DNA of 19,743 nucleotides from JACCTI01 sp051005695. GTDB taxonomy: Bacteria > Verrucomicrobiota > Verrucomicrobiia > Chthoniobacterales > UBA10450. The stretch is taken from contig JBPCJC010000043.1 of assembly GCA_051005695.1 (NCBI GenBank), positions 1-19,743 of the forward strand, in the 5' to 3' direction. The notes below the pieces were generated by a model. The model was not told where the DNA came from. It made no database searches and saw nothing but the letters and a program-made list of their open reading frames with translations. Below are positions 8,612 through 15,351 of this stretch, piece after piece. A program made the translations under genes and the position numbers. The first letter of the stretch is position 1; each line of letters begins with the position of its first letter.

Positions 8612-8645
8612 GAAAAGCCGTTGCGGGAATTCGCAACGGCTTTTC
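8612..8645 (-). terminator. Rho-independent terminator downstream of the 233-aa secreted protein gene
   Basis: A perfect 14-bp inverted repeat, 8612-8625 paired with 8632-8645, encloses a 6-nt loop. The stem core reads GCCGTTGCG / CGCAACGGC, flanked by A/T runs. On the minus strand the stem ends in TTTTC followed by TGTTTCTC. It starts about 20 nt after the stop of the 233-aa gene. Because the A and T runs are symmetrical it could also work on the plus strand, but no plus-strand gene ends here. It separates the 233-aa gene from the EPS operon. Confidence 0.85.
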
Positions 8646-8665
8646 CGAAATCGAAAAACTACTGC

Positions 8666-9367
8666 TTAGTTGTTGGTGCTCTGCGTGACCACGCAAGGCC
8701 CGAGGCGATCGCCAGGATTCCTGCGGAGATCATCCTGTGCGCCTTGCGGCGTCAGGAAGATGGTCACGCCGTTGTGGCAAACCGCGACCACATTGCCCTG
8801 GCCCCCGCCACCGCCGATGGATCCCGGAGGAGGATTCACATTTCCCGGAGGATTGCCAAAGTTGCCTTCGCCCTGCTCTTCCCCATGGCCGCCCTCTTTA
8901 GCATCGCCGAAGGCCCCAGCGCAATTCGGCGCCAGCTCAATTGCGAGTTCAGTAAGCTCACTCGCGTCGCTGCCGTTACCAGAGATCGCGGCGTGAAGCA
9001 CCCGGCCGAGGAGCCTGCAATCATCAGGCCCGAGGCAACGAAACGCCGTCCGCAGAATATCCTTCTTCCACTCAGAATGTGTCTCAACCGCGACGCGCAC
9101 GATTTGCGGAGCAGCGTTCCGGAACTTTTTCACCGCCGCGCAGACGGCACCGAGATACTCCTGCTTGCTCGCCGAAGCGCTCGTCTTGCCCGCAGGCAAC
9201 TGCGACTCGATCATTCGCGTGGGGGACATGTCCTGCGCTTGCGCGACCGGCATGCTCGCGACCCAGAACGCCGTGCCCAAGGCCACGCCGATCAAGACCA
9301 CGAATATCGTTTTGAGGATACGCGCAGCGAACAGCTGGCCGTTGGAAACCGTGAGCAATTTTTTCAT
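8666..9367 (-). CDS. Secreted or membrane-anchored hypothetical protein with C-terminal CHNG...LGPC module
   Basis: I do not recognise the whole protein. Its 233 aa begin with a hydrophobic segment at about 18-42 ending AQAQD, a signal peptide or membrane anchor. A helical, cysteine-bearing domain follows at about 65-150 (VCAAVKKF, FRCLGPDDCRLLG, APNCAG). Next is a low-complexity G/P/N linker (NPPGNVNPPPG, then five glycines). The C-terminal module is VVAVCHNGVTIFL, ending GDRLGPC. The module resembles the small CHNG/CHKG...GDxLGPC segments at the ends of secreted proteins in Bacteroidetes and Verrucomicrobia (from memory). Six cysteines suggest disulfides outside the cytoplasm. The gene is transcribed alone: tRNA-Gly lies upstream on the same strand and a strong terminator follows. 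Function unknown. Confidence 0.8.
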   Translation of the reverse strand: MKKLLTVSNGQLFAARILKTIFVVLIGVALGTAFWVASMPVAQAQDMSPTRMIESQLPAGKTSASASKQEYLGAVCAAVKKFRNAAPQIVRVAVETHSEWKKDILRTAFRCLGPDDCRLLGRVLHAAISGNGSDASELTELAIELAPNCAGAFGDAKEGGHGEEQGEGNFGNPPGNVNPPPGSIGGGGGQGNVVAVCHNGVTIFLTPQGAQDDLRRNPGDRLGPCVVTQSTNN

Positions 9368-9412
9368 AGAGAAGAGACCCTTGTGTTAGGGGTTTTGGAT
9401 TTGGACTGTGCT

Positions 9413-9441
9413 TTGTTATTCCGTTCAGTCTGGCTGGTCAA
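9413..9441 (-). promoter_or_regulatory. Weak candidate sigma70-type promoter before the 233-aa secreted protein gene
   Basis: On the minus strand, TTGACC (9436-9441, five of six matches to TTGACA) is followed after 17 nt by TAACAA (9413-9418, three of six matches to TATAAT). The 5' leader would be about 40 nt. The -10 match is poor, and readthrough from the tRNA just upstream is an alternative. Confidence 0.25.
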
Positions 9442-9465
9442 TAAACTTCTCGCTCCCGCGTGGAA

Positions 9466-9536
9466 AGCGGGTGAAGGGAATCGAACCCTCGTCAGTAGCT
9501 TGGAAGGCTACAGCTTTACCATTAAGCTACACCCGC
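9466..9536 (-). tRNA. tRNA-Gly (anticodon UCC)
   Basis: A complete cloverleaf of 71 nt including the discriminator. The acceptor arms GCGGGTG and CACCCGC pair fully. The D arm is GCT...AGC. The anticodon stem GTAGC/GCTAC holds loop CTTCCAA, which gives anticodon TCC. A 4-nt variable loop follows, and the T arm holds TTCGATT. The discriminator is U, as usual for bacterial tRNA-Gly. CCA is not encoded; TTCCA follows instead. There is no nearby integrase or duplicated 3' end, so nothing suggests use as an attachment site. Confidence 0.97.
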
Positions 9537-9688
9537 GCCCGATGGCCGCCTAAACTGCCGCCGCTCCTCAAACCTGCCAAGCTCTTTTTGGATAAGAGCA
9601 AATTTGAGGCCGTTGATCTCCGCTCCCACTGTTCAATTTCATCACGACTCTGCTTGCCATTTCGCGGCGTCGTCATTAGCTCCATCCT

Positions 9689-10399
9689 ATGAAAATCATC
9701 GCCCTCGCCGCGCTCGTCGGCGCTTTTCTTCTTCTCCCTGCGCGCGCCGATCTCACCATCGTGCAAAAGGTTGATGGCATCAGCCCGGAGATGAGCACGA
9801 TGACGATTAAGATCAAAGGCGAGCGCGCCCGGATTGAAGTCAATCCGCAGATGACCACGATCATCGACAGCAAGAGCGGTGACATTCTCAACCTGATGAA
9901 CAGCGAGAAAAAATTCCTCCGCATCCCGGGCGCCAAGGCGCGGGCGGTCGCGGAGATGGCGATCGCTTCCGATAAGAAAGACCAGCCTGCGACCAAGCCC
10001 CAGCTCAAGTCCACCGGCAAAAAGGAAACTATCAACGGCTACGAATGCGTCGAATACACGTGCGACGCGCCGTCCTTCCAGGCGACTTATTGGATCGCAC
10101 CGAAATATCCCGACGCCGCCGCGATTGTACAGCAATTGCAGGCGATGACTCCGCAGGCCTGGGGCGTGAGCGGTAAAGGCATGCCGGATTATCGCGACTT
10201 TCCGGGAGTACCTTTGCGTTCGCGCGTCGTCGTTAATGGCAAGGAAATCACCAGCACCCTCGTCTCCTTGAAACAGGAACCGCTCGCGGAAGCAGAATTC
10301 CAGGCGCCGCCGGGCTACCAGGAAATGAAGATGCCCGATCTCGACGCGCTCCTCGGCGGCAAAGCAAAACCAAGCCGCCCCGTGCCTTCGCCAAAATAA
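9689..10399 (+). CDS. Secreted DUF4412-type protein
   Basis: A 236-aa protein with a clear signal peptide (MKIIALAALVGAFLLLPARA, cleavage near residue 20). The mature part has the layout of DUF4412 and similar lipoprotein-localisation-like folds: VQKVDGISPEMSTMTIKIKG, then IIDSKSGDILNLMNSEKKF, then a GYECVEYTCDA strand pair and a YWIAPKYP segment. FPGVPLRSRVVVNGKEI and a final PPGYQEMKMP are typical of that family, whose function is unknown. Such proteins are probably periplasmic. It sits 7 nt upstream of maf on the same strand, so the two are likely co-transcribed, although nothing suggests a shared task. The assignment to DUF4412 is from memory of family features, not a search. Confidence 0.8.
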   Translation: MKIIALAALVGAFLLLPARADLTIVQKVDGISPEMSTMTIKIKGERARIEVNPQMTTIIDSKSGDILNLMNSEKKFLRIPGAKARAVAEMAIASDKKDQPATKPQLKSTGKKETINGYECVEYTCDAPSFQATYWIAPKYPDAAAIVQQLQAMTPQAWGVSGKGMPDYRDFPGVPLRSRVVVNGKEITSTLVSLKQEPLAEAEFQAPPGYQEMKMPDLDALLGGKAKPSRPVPSPK

Positions 10400-10405
10400 T
10401 TTCGG

Positions 10406-11098
10406 TTGAAACCGCGTCTCATCCTCGCGTCCGGATCACCGCGTCGGCAGGAGTTGCTCGCTGAAGCCGGGATTGAGTTCGAAATCGCACGCCCGCGCGT
10501 CCACGAAAGCGCGAACCGTTCGCTAACCATTCGCGAACTCACCCGCTGCAACGCGCTCCGCAAAGCGCTCGCGATCACGCAGCTTCATCCCGCTTGCGTC
10601 ATCCTCGCCGCGGACACGTTGGTCGCGCTCGATGGCCAGACGATCGGCAAGCCGCGCGACCTCGCCGACGCCCGTGCCATCCTCCGCCAGCTGAGCGGCC
10701 GCGAACACCAGGTTTGCACCGGCGTTTGTCTCGTTAGGCAAAATCGGCTGCTGAATTTCGAAATCGTTTCGCGGGTGGAATTTCATCCGCTCAGCGATGC
10801 GCAAATCCGGGAATATCTCGCGAAGATCTCGCCGCTCGATAAAGCCGGCGCCTACGCCGCCCAGGGCGCGGGCCGCGAAATCATTCGCCGCCTCCGCGGT
10901 TCCTATAGCAACGTCATCGGCCTGCCGATGGAAGAAACCCTGCCCGCGCTGGCCGAGTTCGGAATCAAACCGGCGGCGAACGATGGCAAATCTCCAGCTT
11001 GTTCCCGTCCGGATCCTCAAAGAAAAACGCGTAGTAATCCGGAGTGTAGTCGCGGCAAAGCTCCGGCCCCTCGAGCACTCGCCCACCAGCGCGCCTAA
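10406..11098 (+). CDS. maf: Maf family nucleoside triphosphate pyrophosphatase (YhdE-like)
   Basis: It hydrolyses non-canonical or excess NTPs; the YhdE subgroup acts on dTTP/UTP and modified pyrimidine nucleotides. The TTG start at 10406 places LILASGSPRRQELL at residues 5-18, exactly where the family begins, and no ATG fits. Other signatures: AADTLVALDGQTIGKP, QLSGREHQVCTGV, FHPLSDAQIREYL, DKAGAYAAQGAG and GSYSNVIGLPMEETLPAL. DKAGAY plus GSYSNVIGLP point to the YhdE rather than the YceF branch. The family normally ends near residue 195. Here about 35 extra residues, proline- and arginine-rich, are read antisense to the end of the VOC gene (134-nt convergent overlap). The tail is probably non-functional readthrough or the result of a lost stop. 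Confidence 0.92.
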   Translation: MKPRLILASGSPRRQELLAEAGIEFEIARPRVHESANRSLTIRELTRCNALRKALAITQLHPACVILAADTLVALDGQTIGKPRDLADARAILRQLSGREHQVCTGVCLVRQNRLLNFEIVSRVEFHPLSDAQIREYLAKISPLDKAGAYAAQGAGREIIRRLRGSYSNVIGLPMEETLPALAEFGIKPAANDGKSPACSRPDPQRKTRSNPECSRGKAPAPRALAHQRA

Positions 11099-11360
11099 CG
11101 ACTTCAGCGACGCGATCGACTTCCGCGCGCGACTCCGCCCAGAAAGAAATTCGAGTCTCGTTAGGCTGATGTTTCCCATCGGCGGTGAAGCCGAAAAATT
11201 CCGGCTTCCCTTCACCCGGCGCAGTAAAAGTGATCCACTCCGTCCCTTCCCCAGACTTCTCGGTAAATCCGATCGCCGGCAAAACCTGATCGTAAAAAAT
11301 CTGCGCGACCGCGAGGTCGCGCACCCGCAGATCAATGTGATCGAAGCAGCGCGTTTTCAT
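10965..11360 (-). CDS. VOC/glyoxalase-superfamily protein
   Basis: A 131-aa single-module vicinal-oxygen-chelate protein: FDHIDLRVRDLAVAQIFYDQ, EFFGFTADGKHQPNETRISF, RAEVDRVAEVVRRAGGRV and YYAFFFEDPDGNKLEI. The metal-ligand candidates H (FDHIDL) and E (LEICH) are both present. Members include glyoxalases, dioxygenases and resistance proteins; substrate unknown. I start it at the ATG at 11360, where homologous proteins begin (MKTRCFDHIDL). The frame has no stop upstream, so it continues in frame from the DUF3052-type segment and may be called as one 219-aa protein from 11624. A one-base change in the nearby A4 run would restore separate genes. The 3' end overlaps Maf convergently. Confidence 0.82.
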   Translation of the reverse strand: MKTRCFDHIDLRVRDLAVAQIFYDQVLPAIGFTEKSGEGTEWITFTAPGEGKPEFFGFTADGKHQPNETRISFWAESRAEVDRVAEVVRRAGGRVLEGPELCRDYTPDYYAFFFEDPDGNKLEICHRSPPV

Positions 11361-11782
11361 TTCGCAAACGCTAGCAGCTTTTCGCTCGGAGCGACGAATC
11401 ATCAATTTTAGTCCCGACCAGGTATCGTCGACCGCGCACACTTTCACGTCCACGAATCCCAGCGGCAACGCCACTTCCCGGATGGTGTCTTCGGTGATGT
11501 CGGTGGCGACGCGCGCTGATTTTTTCGGCCACGAAACCCACAGCGTGCCGGCTTCATCGAGCGTGGTGCGCCAGATCGCGAGTTGTTTCTCCAGTTCTGT
11601 TCTCCGCGTAACGAAGAGATGCACGAACTTTGCACCCGCCGGGGCGCGCCGGATGATGACCGCGCCTCCGGCAAGTCTCCCAGCAACTCTGCATAATTTG
11701 CCGGCGGATGGAGCGCGACGATCCGCTCGTTAGGCCGGAGGCCGAGTTTGCGCACCAGCGGGGTTCCTGAATATCCAGCCAT
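11361..11782 (-). pseudogene. DUF3052-type protein gene with an apparent one-base frameshift
   Basis: The ATG at 11782 opens MAGYSGTPLVRKLGLRPNE, continuing to YAELLGDLPE, the expected DUF3052 N-terminus. The rest of the family pattern is in another frame: FVHLFVTRRTELEKQLA, TLWVSWPKKSARV, ITEDTIREVALPLGFVDV and KVCAVDDTWSGLKLMIR. The switch lies at about 11665, where a run reading GAGGCGCGG would need one more G to give an uninterrupted protein. The downstream half then runs in frame into the VOC gene without a stop. A deletion in the organism, an assembly or sequencing indel, or programmed slippage would all fit. Family function is unknown. The gene is divergent from the HlyD-like gene across 54 bp. 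Confidence 0.75.
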
Positions 11783-11836
11783 GCGTGCGGGAGAAGCTTT
11801 CGACTTCTCGCCGAGATTGATTAGCTTCTGCGCGCC

Positions 11837-12703
11837 TTGCAACTCCGAACGCCTCATTCCCTGGCGATGGCTTTGTGCGCGGCCACGCTCTTGCTCGGCG
11901 CCGGTTGTCAGCATCGCAGCGACGCCGTTTCCGGCACGATCGAAGTCGATGAAGTCCATGTCGCCTCGCGCGCCGCCGGCCGGGTGCAAAAAATTTTCGC
12001 GCGCGAAGGCCAGACCTTGAAGGCGGGCGATCCAATTGTGCAACTCGACGCCGCCGAGTTGCCCGCGCAACGCGACCTCGCGCAGGCACAGGTCGACGCC
12101 GCCAGTCACGAGGTCGAAGCGCAGGAAGCGCAGTTGCAATTCCTCCGCGCGGAGGCCAAGCGCCAACAGGAACTTTTGCGCAATCACACCGTTTCGCCGA
12201 GCGAGGCGGAGCGCGCGAGCAGCGCGGCAAATTCGCAAGCCAAGAACATCGAGTCCGCGCAGATGCGGGTCGCGCAGGCGAAAGCGAATCTCGCGCAAAT
12301 CCAAACCCAGCTCGACGAGATGAAAGTCGTCGCCCCGGGCGACACCGTTCTCGAAGTCCTGAGCGTGAAAGTCGGCGACGTCCTCGCGCCCAATCGCGAA
12401 GTCGCCACTCTCATCATTCCGAGCTATCTCTGGGTCCGCGTGTACGTCCCGGAGCCGTGGCTCGGCCGGGTTAAACTTGGCGACGAAGTGCGGGTGCGCG
12501 TCGATGCTTTTCGCAACCAGGAATTCCGCGGCGCCGTCGAACAAATTAACCGACAGGCCGAGTTCACCCCGCGCAATGTCCAAACCGTCGAGGACCGTGT
12601 CCGGCAAGTCTTCGGGGTAAAAATCCGGCTCGAAAACCGCGCCGACAAACTCCGCGCCGGCATGTCCGCTGACGTCACTTTTCCGAGCGTGCCGAAGACT
12701 TAA
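11837..12703 (+). CDS. HlyD-family membrane fusion protein (efflux/export adaptor)
   Basis: The periplasmic adaptor of an ABC export system. Its 288 aa hold a signal sequence (MALCAATLLLGAGC) with a possible but non-ideal lipobox (GAGC). The first biotinyl-lipoyl half is at about 43-74 (VASRAAGRVQKIFAREGQ). An Ala/Gln/Glu-rich coiled-coil hairpin spans about 75-160, and the second lipoyl half and beta-barrel are at 165-285 (VLEVLSVKVGDVLAPNRE, RVYVPEPWLGRVKLGDEV). It resembles YbhG/YhiI. I favour the TTG at 11837 because it adds an arginine before the hydrophobic core; the ATG at 11867 would leave an uncharged n-region. Neither has a Shine-Dalgarno. The ATPase and permease genes follow, so the three probably form one pump. 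No TolC-like gene is in view. Confidence 0.87.
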   Translation: MQLRTPHSLAMALCAATLLLGAGCQHRSDAVSGTIEVDEVHVASRAAGRVQKIFAREGQTLKAGDPIVQLDAAELPAQRDLAQAQVDAASHEVEAQEAQLQFLRAEAKRQQELLRNHTVSPSEAERASSAANSQAKNIESAQMRVAQAKANLAQIQTQLDEMKVVAPGDTVLEVLSVKVGDVLAPNREVATLIIPSYLWVRVYVPEPWLGRVKLGDEVRVRVDAFRNQEFRGAVEQINRQAEFTPRNVQTVEDRVRQVFGVKIRLENRADKLRAGMSADVTFPSVPKT

Positions 12704-12708
12704 TGAAT

Positions 12709-12811
12709 CAGGAAAGCAGGAACGCAGGAAAAGACCGGGTTGGAAGTCGCGATTTTTGCGCAATCACCAACCCGCAGTTCATAGCTTTTTCCTGTTTCAC
12801 CGTTTTCCTAC
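12709..12811. repeat. Imperfect long palindrome between the HlyD and ABC ATPase genes
   Basis: The left arm, 12709-12733, has three spaced copies of CAGGAA. The right arm, 12785-12811, has the imperfect reverse complement (TTTTTCCTG, GTTTTCCTA). Inside lies a perfect 8-bp pair, CGGGTTGG at 12736-12743 with CCAACCCG at 12767-12774. The whole 103 bp could fold as one nested hairpin in the non-coding gap. It looks like a dispersed repeat or attenuating hairpin, but copy number elsewhere is unknown. Confidence 0.55.
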
Positions 12812-12824
12812 TTCATCTTCTCTG

Positions 12825-13859
12825 ATGTCCGCGGAGACGATGATCGAGTGCGACGGCCTAACGAAACGTTTCGGCGCTTTCACCGCGGTCGATCACGTCA
12901 GTTTCAAAGTTCGTCGCGGCTCCATTTTCGGTTTCCTCGGCCCGAACGGTTCCGGCAAATCGACCGTCATCCGCATGCTCTGCGGCATCCTCGAGCCGAG
13001 CGAAGGCGTCGCCCGCATCGGCGGCCACGATGTCAGCCGGGAGAACGACGAGATCAAATCGATCATCGGTTACATGTCGCAAAAATTTTCGCTCTACGAC
13101 GAGCTGACGGTGAACGAGAACCTCATCTTCTCCGGCAAACTCTACGGGCTGCGCGACAAAGCGTTGAAGCAACGACGCGACGAATTAATCGCGATCACCC
13201 ATCTCGAGCCATACCTCAGCCGGCGCGCGGCGCTGCTTTCCGGCGGCTGGCGCCAACGGCTCGCGATGGCCTGCGCGCTCATGCACAAACCGACTGTCCT
13301 CTTTCTTGACGAACCCACCGCTGGGATCGATCCGGTCGCGCGTCGCGAACTCTGGGATTTGCTCTTCGAATTTGCCGGGCAGGGGATGACGCTTTTCGTC
13401 ACCACGCACTATATGGATGAAGCCGAACGCTGCTCGCACGTCGGCTATATCCATATGGCGAAGCTCGCGGTTTGCGGCGAGCCAGATGATCTCAAGCGGA
13501 TGCCCGAAGTCAGCCCGACCGGCACGAGGCGACTCGACGTCACCTGCGAACACGTGACCACGGCGTTGCAAGCGATGCGCGGCGTCTGGGGCGTGCGCAG
13601 CGCGACGGTTTTTGGTCAATCGATGCACTTGTTAGTCGACGACACCGTGACCAGCGCAATGATCGAAGAAAAACTGCGCGGCGTCGGTATTTCCAATCCC
13701 GAGATTCACGAAATCGGTCCGTCACTCGAAGACGTCTTCGTCTCGTTAACTGCAAAACTCGGCAACACGAACGGCGGTACCGATACACATCAGTCCCCTG
13801 CACTTCCAATGTCATCCCGAACCGCCGAAGGACGGAGAGGGACCTCCCCCACGCAGTGA
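12825..13859 (+). CDS. ABC transporter ATP-binding protein (YbhF-like half)
   Basis: The ATPase of the HlyD/ABC-2 export system. From the ATG at 12825 it is 344 aa. Walker A GPNGSGKST is at 39-47, Q-loop glutamine at 86, signature LSGGW at 138-142, Walker B VLFLDEP at 158-164, and the H-loop histidine at 195 (VTTHYMDEAERC). W in place of Q in the signature is usual for YbhF-type ATPases. A C-terminal region follows and normally ends near LEDVFVSLT. About 30 further residues, ending GRRGTSPTQ, are encoded partly by the left inverted repeat of the GIY-YIG element. A TTG 69 nt upstream is open but lies in the palindrome, so I reject it as start. The TGA overlaps the next GTG. Confidence 0.92.
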   Translation: MSAETMIECDGLTKRFGAFTAVDHVSFKVRRGSIFGFLGPNGSGKSTVIRMLCGILEPSEGVARIGGHDVSRENDEIKSIIGYMSQKFSLYDELTVNENLIFSGKLYGLRDKALKQRRDELIAITHLEPYLSRRAALLSGGWRQRLAMACALMHKPTVLFLDEPTAGIDPVARRELWDLLFEFAGQGMTLFVTTHYMDEAERCSHVGYIHMAKLAVCGEPDDLKRMPEVSPTGTRRLDVTCEHVTTALQAMRGVWGVRSATVFGQSMHLLVDDTVTSAMIEEKLRGVGISNPEIHEIGPSLEDVFVSLTAKLGNTNGGTDTHQSPALPMSSRTAEGRRGTSPTQ

Positions 13860-14185
13860 AGACCTACTACGTGTATATGATGACCAACCGCAGCCGAGTC
13901 GTCCTCTACATTGGCCTAACGAACAGTTTAGCCACTCGCGTTTGGCAACATCGGCATAGCGATGTGAAAGGCTTCACTAAGCGCTATAAAGTCGATCGCC
14001 TGGTTTACCACGAATCCTTTGAGCGCGTGGGCGACGCCATCTCGCGCGAAACAGAAATAAAAGCCTGGCGTCGGAGCAAAAAGAACGCGCTCGTGGAAAC
14101 CAAGAACCCCCGGTGGGCCGACCTTTCCGCCGCACTTTACCAGCCGGAGCGAGGTCCCTCGTCGTCTCCGCGACTCGGGATGACA
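13810..14185. mobile_element. Candidate GIY-YIG element bounded by imperfect inverted repeats
   Basis: The left arm at 13810-13846 begins TGTCATCCCGA and ends GAGGGACCTC. The right arm at 14151-14185, read on the other strand, also begins TGTCATCCCGA and ends GAGGGACCTC. Arms are 37 and 35 nt; only the middle differs. A GIY-YIG nuclease gene fills the space between. Both arms lie inside coding frames: the left encodes the tail of the ABC ATPase and the right the tail of the nuclease. I see no clear target-site duplication. A repeat of this general form next to GIY-YIG genes occurs in other phyla to my recollection, but I cannot confirm this here. Confidence 0.6.
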
Positions 14186-14227
14186 ACTGGGAAGCGCGCG
14201 GCAATTCCCACTAAAATCGCCCCATGA
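13856..14227 (+). CDS. GIY-YIG nuclease domain protein (UPF0213/YhbQ-like)
   Basis: A small endonuclease-fold protein of 123 aa. The GIY-like motif YVY is at 5-7 and YIG at 18-20, followed by R28, H32 and Y44. The metal-binding glutamate is E65 in the SRETEIKAWRRSKKNAL stretch, so the catalytic set appears complete. It starts with GTG overlapping the ATPase TGA (GTGA) and stops with a TGA overlapping the permease ATG (ATGA), so it is coupled on both sides. Residues after about 98 (ERGPSSSPRLGMTTG) are encoded by the right inverted repeat. Nothing links the nuclease to transport. It most likely entered as a mobile or homing-type unit that kept the operon readable (inference). Confidence 0.87.
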   Translation: MKTYYVYMMTNRSRVVLYIGLTNSLATRVWQHRHSDVKGFTKRYKVDRLVYHESFERVGDAISRETEIKAWRRSKKNALVETKNPRWADLSAALYQPERGPSSSPRLGMTTGKRAAIPTKIAP

Positions 14228-15348
14228 ATCTCCCGTCCTTCCGCGGCCTCAGCGCCATCCTGTTTAAGGAATTCATCGCCATCCTGCGCGATCCGATGAC
14301 GCTTTTTTTCATGCTCTTCCCGCCGCTGATCGAGATGATCGCCTTCGGCTACGCGCTCGATAACGACGTCAAACACATGGGCATGGTCGTGCTTGACCTG
14401 GACCGCACCGTCGAGAGCCGCCAACTTCTCGATCGCTTCGTCAACACGGAAACGTTTCGCGTCGTCGGCGAAGTCCAGAGTGTCGATGGCCTAACGAGTG
14501 AAATCCGCAAAGGCCGCGCCTACGTCGGCCTGCAAATTCCGCCGCATTTCACCCGCGATTTGCGCGCCGGTTATCCCGCGCAGGTGCAGATGTTGATCGA
14601 CGGCTCGAATTCCACCACCGCGTTGCAAGCGCTCAACACCGCGGTCGCGGTCGCCCTGACCCAATCCGTCCAGCAGTTGTTAGGCGAAAGCGGGCGCACG
14701 CGCGTCCCGCTCGAGGTGCGCCCGCAGATGCTCTACAACCCGCAGATGCGCAGCCCGAATTTTTTCGTCCCGGGCGTGATCGGAGTGGTCTTGCAAATTG
14801 GGACCACCTTTGCCACCGCCATGGCCGTCGTCCGGGAGCGGGAGCGTGGGACCTTGGAACAACTACTCGTTAGTCCACTGAGCAGTTGGGGCCTGATGCT
14901 CGGGAAACTGATCCCGTATCTCTGTCTCGGCATGACCATGGCGATCCTGCTCTTCGCCATCATGCGTTTCGTCTTCGCCGTCCCGATCGCCGGGAGCGTC
15001 ATCGCCATGCTCGTCTCTTCGTTAGTGTACGTCTTCGCGCTTCTCAGCCTCGGCCTGCTGGTCGCGACCAAAGCCGAAAACCAGATGCAAGCGCTCCAGA
15101 TGTCGATGGCCTTCATCCTTCCGAGCGTCTTTTTCTCCGGTTTCATTTTCCCGCGCGAAACCATGCCGGGAATTTTCTACGCCATCGGCGCGATCATGCC
15201 CACGACCTACTTCATCGCCCTGATGCGCGCGATCATCCTCCGCGGCGCGACCTTCTTCGAGTATTGGCAATCGCTCGCGATCATGACCGGGATGGCCATC
15301 CTCCTCTTCTGCGTCTGTGCCATTCGTTTCAAGAGGAAGATCGGCTGA
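14224..15348 (+). CDS. ABC-2 type transporter permease (YbhS/YbhR-like)
   Basis: The membrane subunit partnering the ATPase and HlyD-like adaptor. It is 374 aa with the ABC-2 layout. TM1 is at about 22-45 (MTLFFMLFPPLIEMIAFGYAL). A large periplasmic domain spans about 48-175 (VLDLDRTVESRQLLDRF, MLIDGSNSTTALQAL). Five TM segments occupy 180-370, with the family motif ERERGTLEQLLVSPLSS after TM2 and FSGFIFPRETMP before the last pair. It ends CAIRFKRKIG. E. coli has two such permeases (YbhS, YbhR); only one is present here, so it may work as a homodimer. Its ATG overlaps the nuclease stop, and no independent ribosome site is visible. Substrate unknown. Confidence 0.93.
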   Translation: MNLPSFRGLSAILFKEFIAILRDPMTLFFMLFPPLIEMIAFGYALDNDVKHMGMVVLDLDRTVESRQLLDRFVNTETFRVVGEVQSVDGLTSEIRKGRAYVGLQIPPHFTRDLRAGYPAQVQMLIDGSNSTTALQALNTAVAVALTQSVQQLLGESGRTRVPLEVRPQMLYNPQMRSPNFFVPGVIGVVLQIGTTFATAMAVVRERERGTLEQLLVSPLSSWGLMLGKLIPYLCLGMTMAILLFAIMRFVFAVPIAGSVIAMLVSSLVYVFALLSLGLLVATKAENQMQALQMSMAFILPSVFFSGFIFPRETMPGIFYAIGAIMPTTYFIALMRAIILRGATFFEYWQSLAIMTGMAILLFCVCAIRFKRKIG

Positions 15349-15351
15349 AGC

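Noticed and set aside
9466..9536. tRNA-Gly as integration site of a genomic island
   Set aside because: No integrase, no repeated tRNA 3' end and no island boundary are visible nearby.
11444..12763. 439-codon minus-strand open frame
   Set aside because: Only its last part (from 11782 down) is real, as the N-terminal half of the DUF3052-type gene. The rest is antisense to the HlyD-like gene.
12756..12824. Upstream TTG start for the ABC ATPase
   Set aside because: The added residues come from the palindromic intergenic repeat and do not resemble ABC proteins; the domain begins just after the ATG at 12825.
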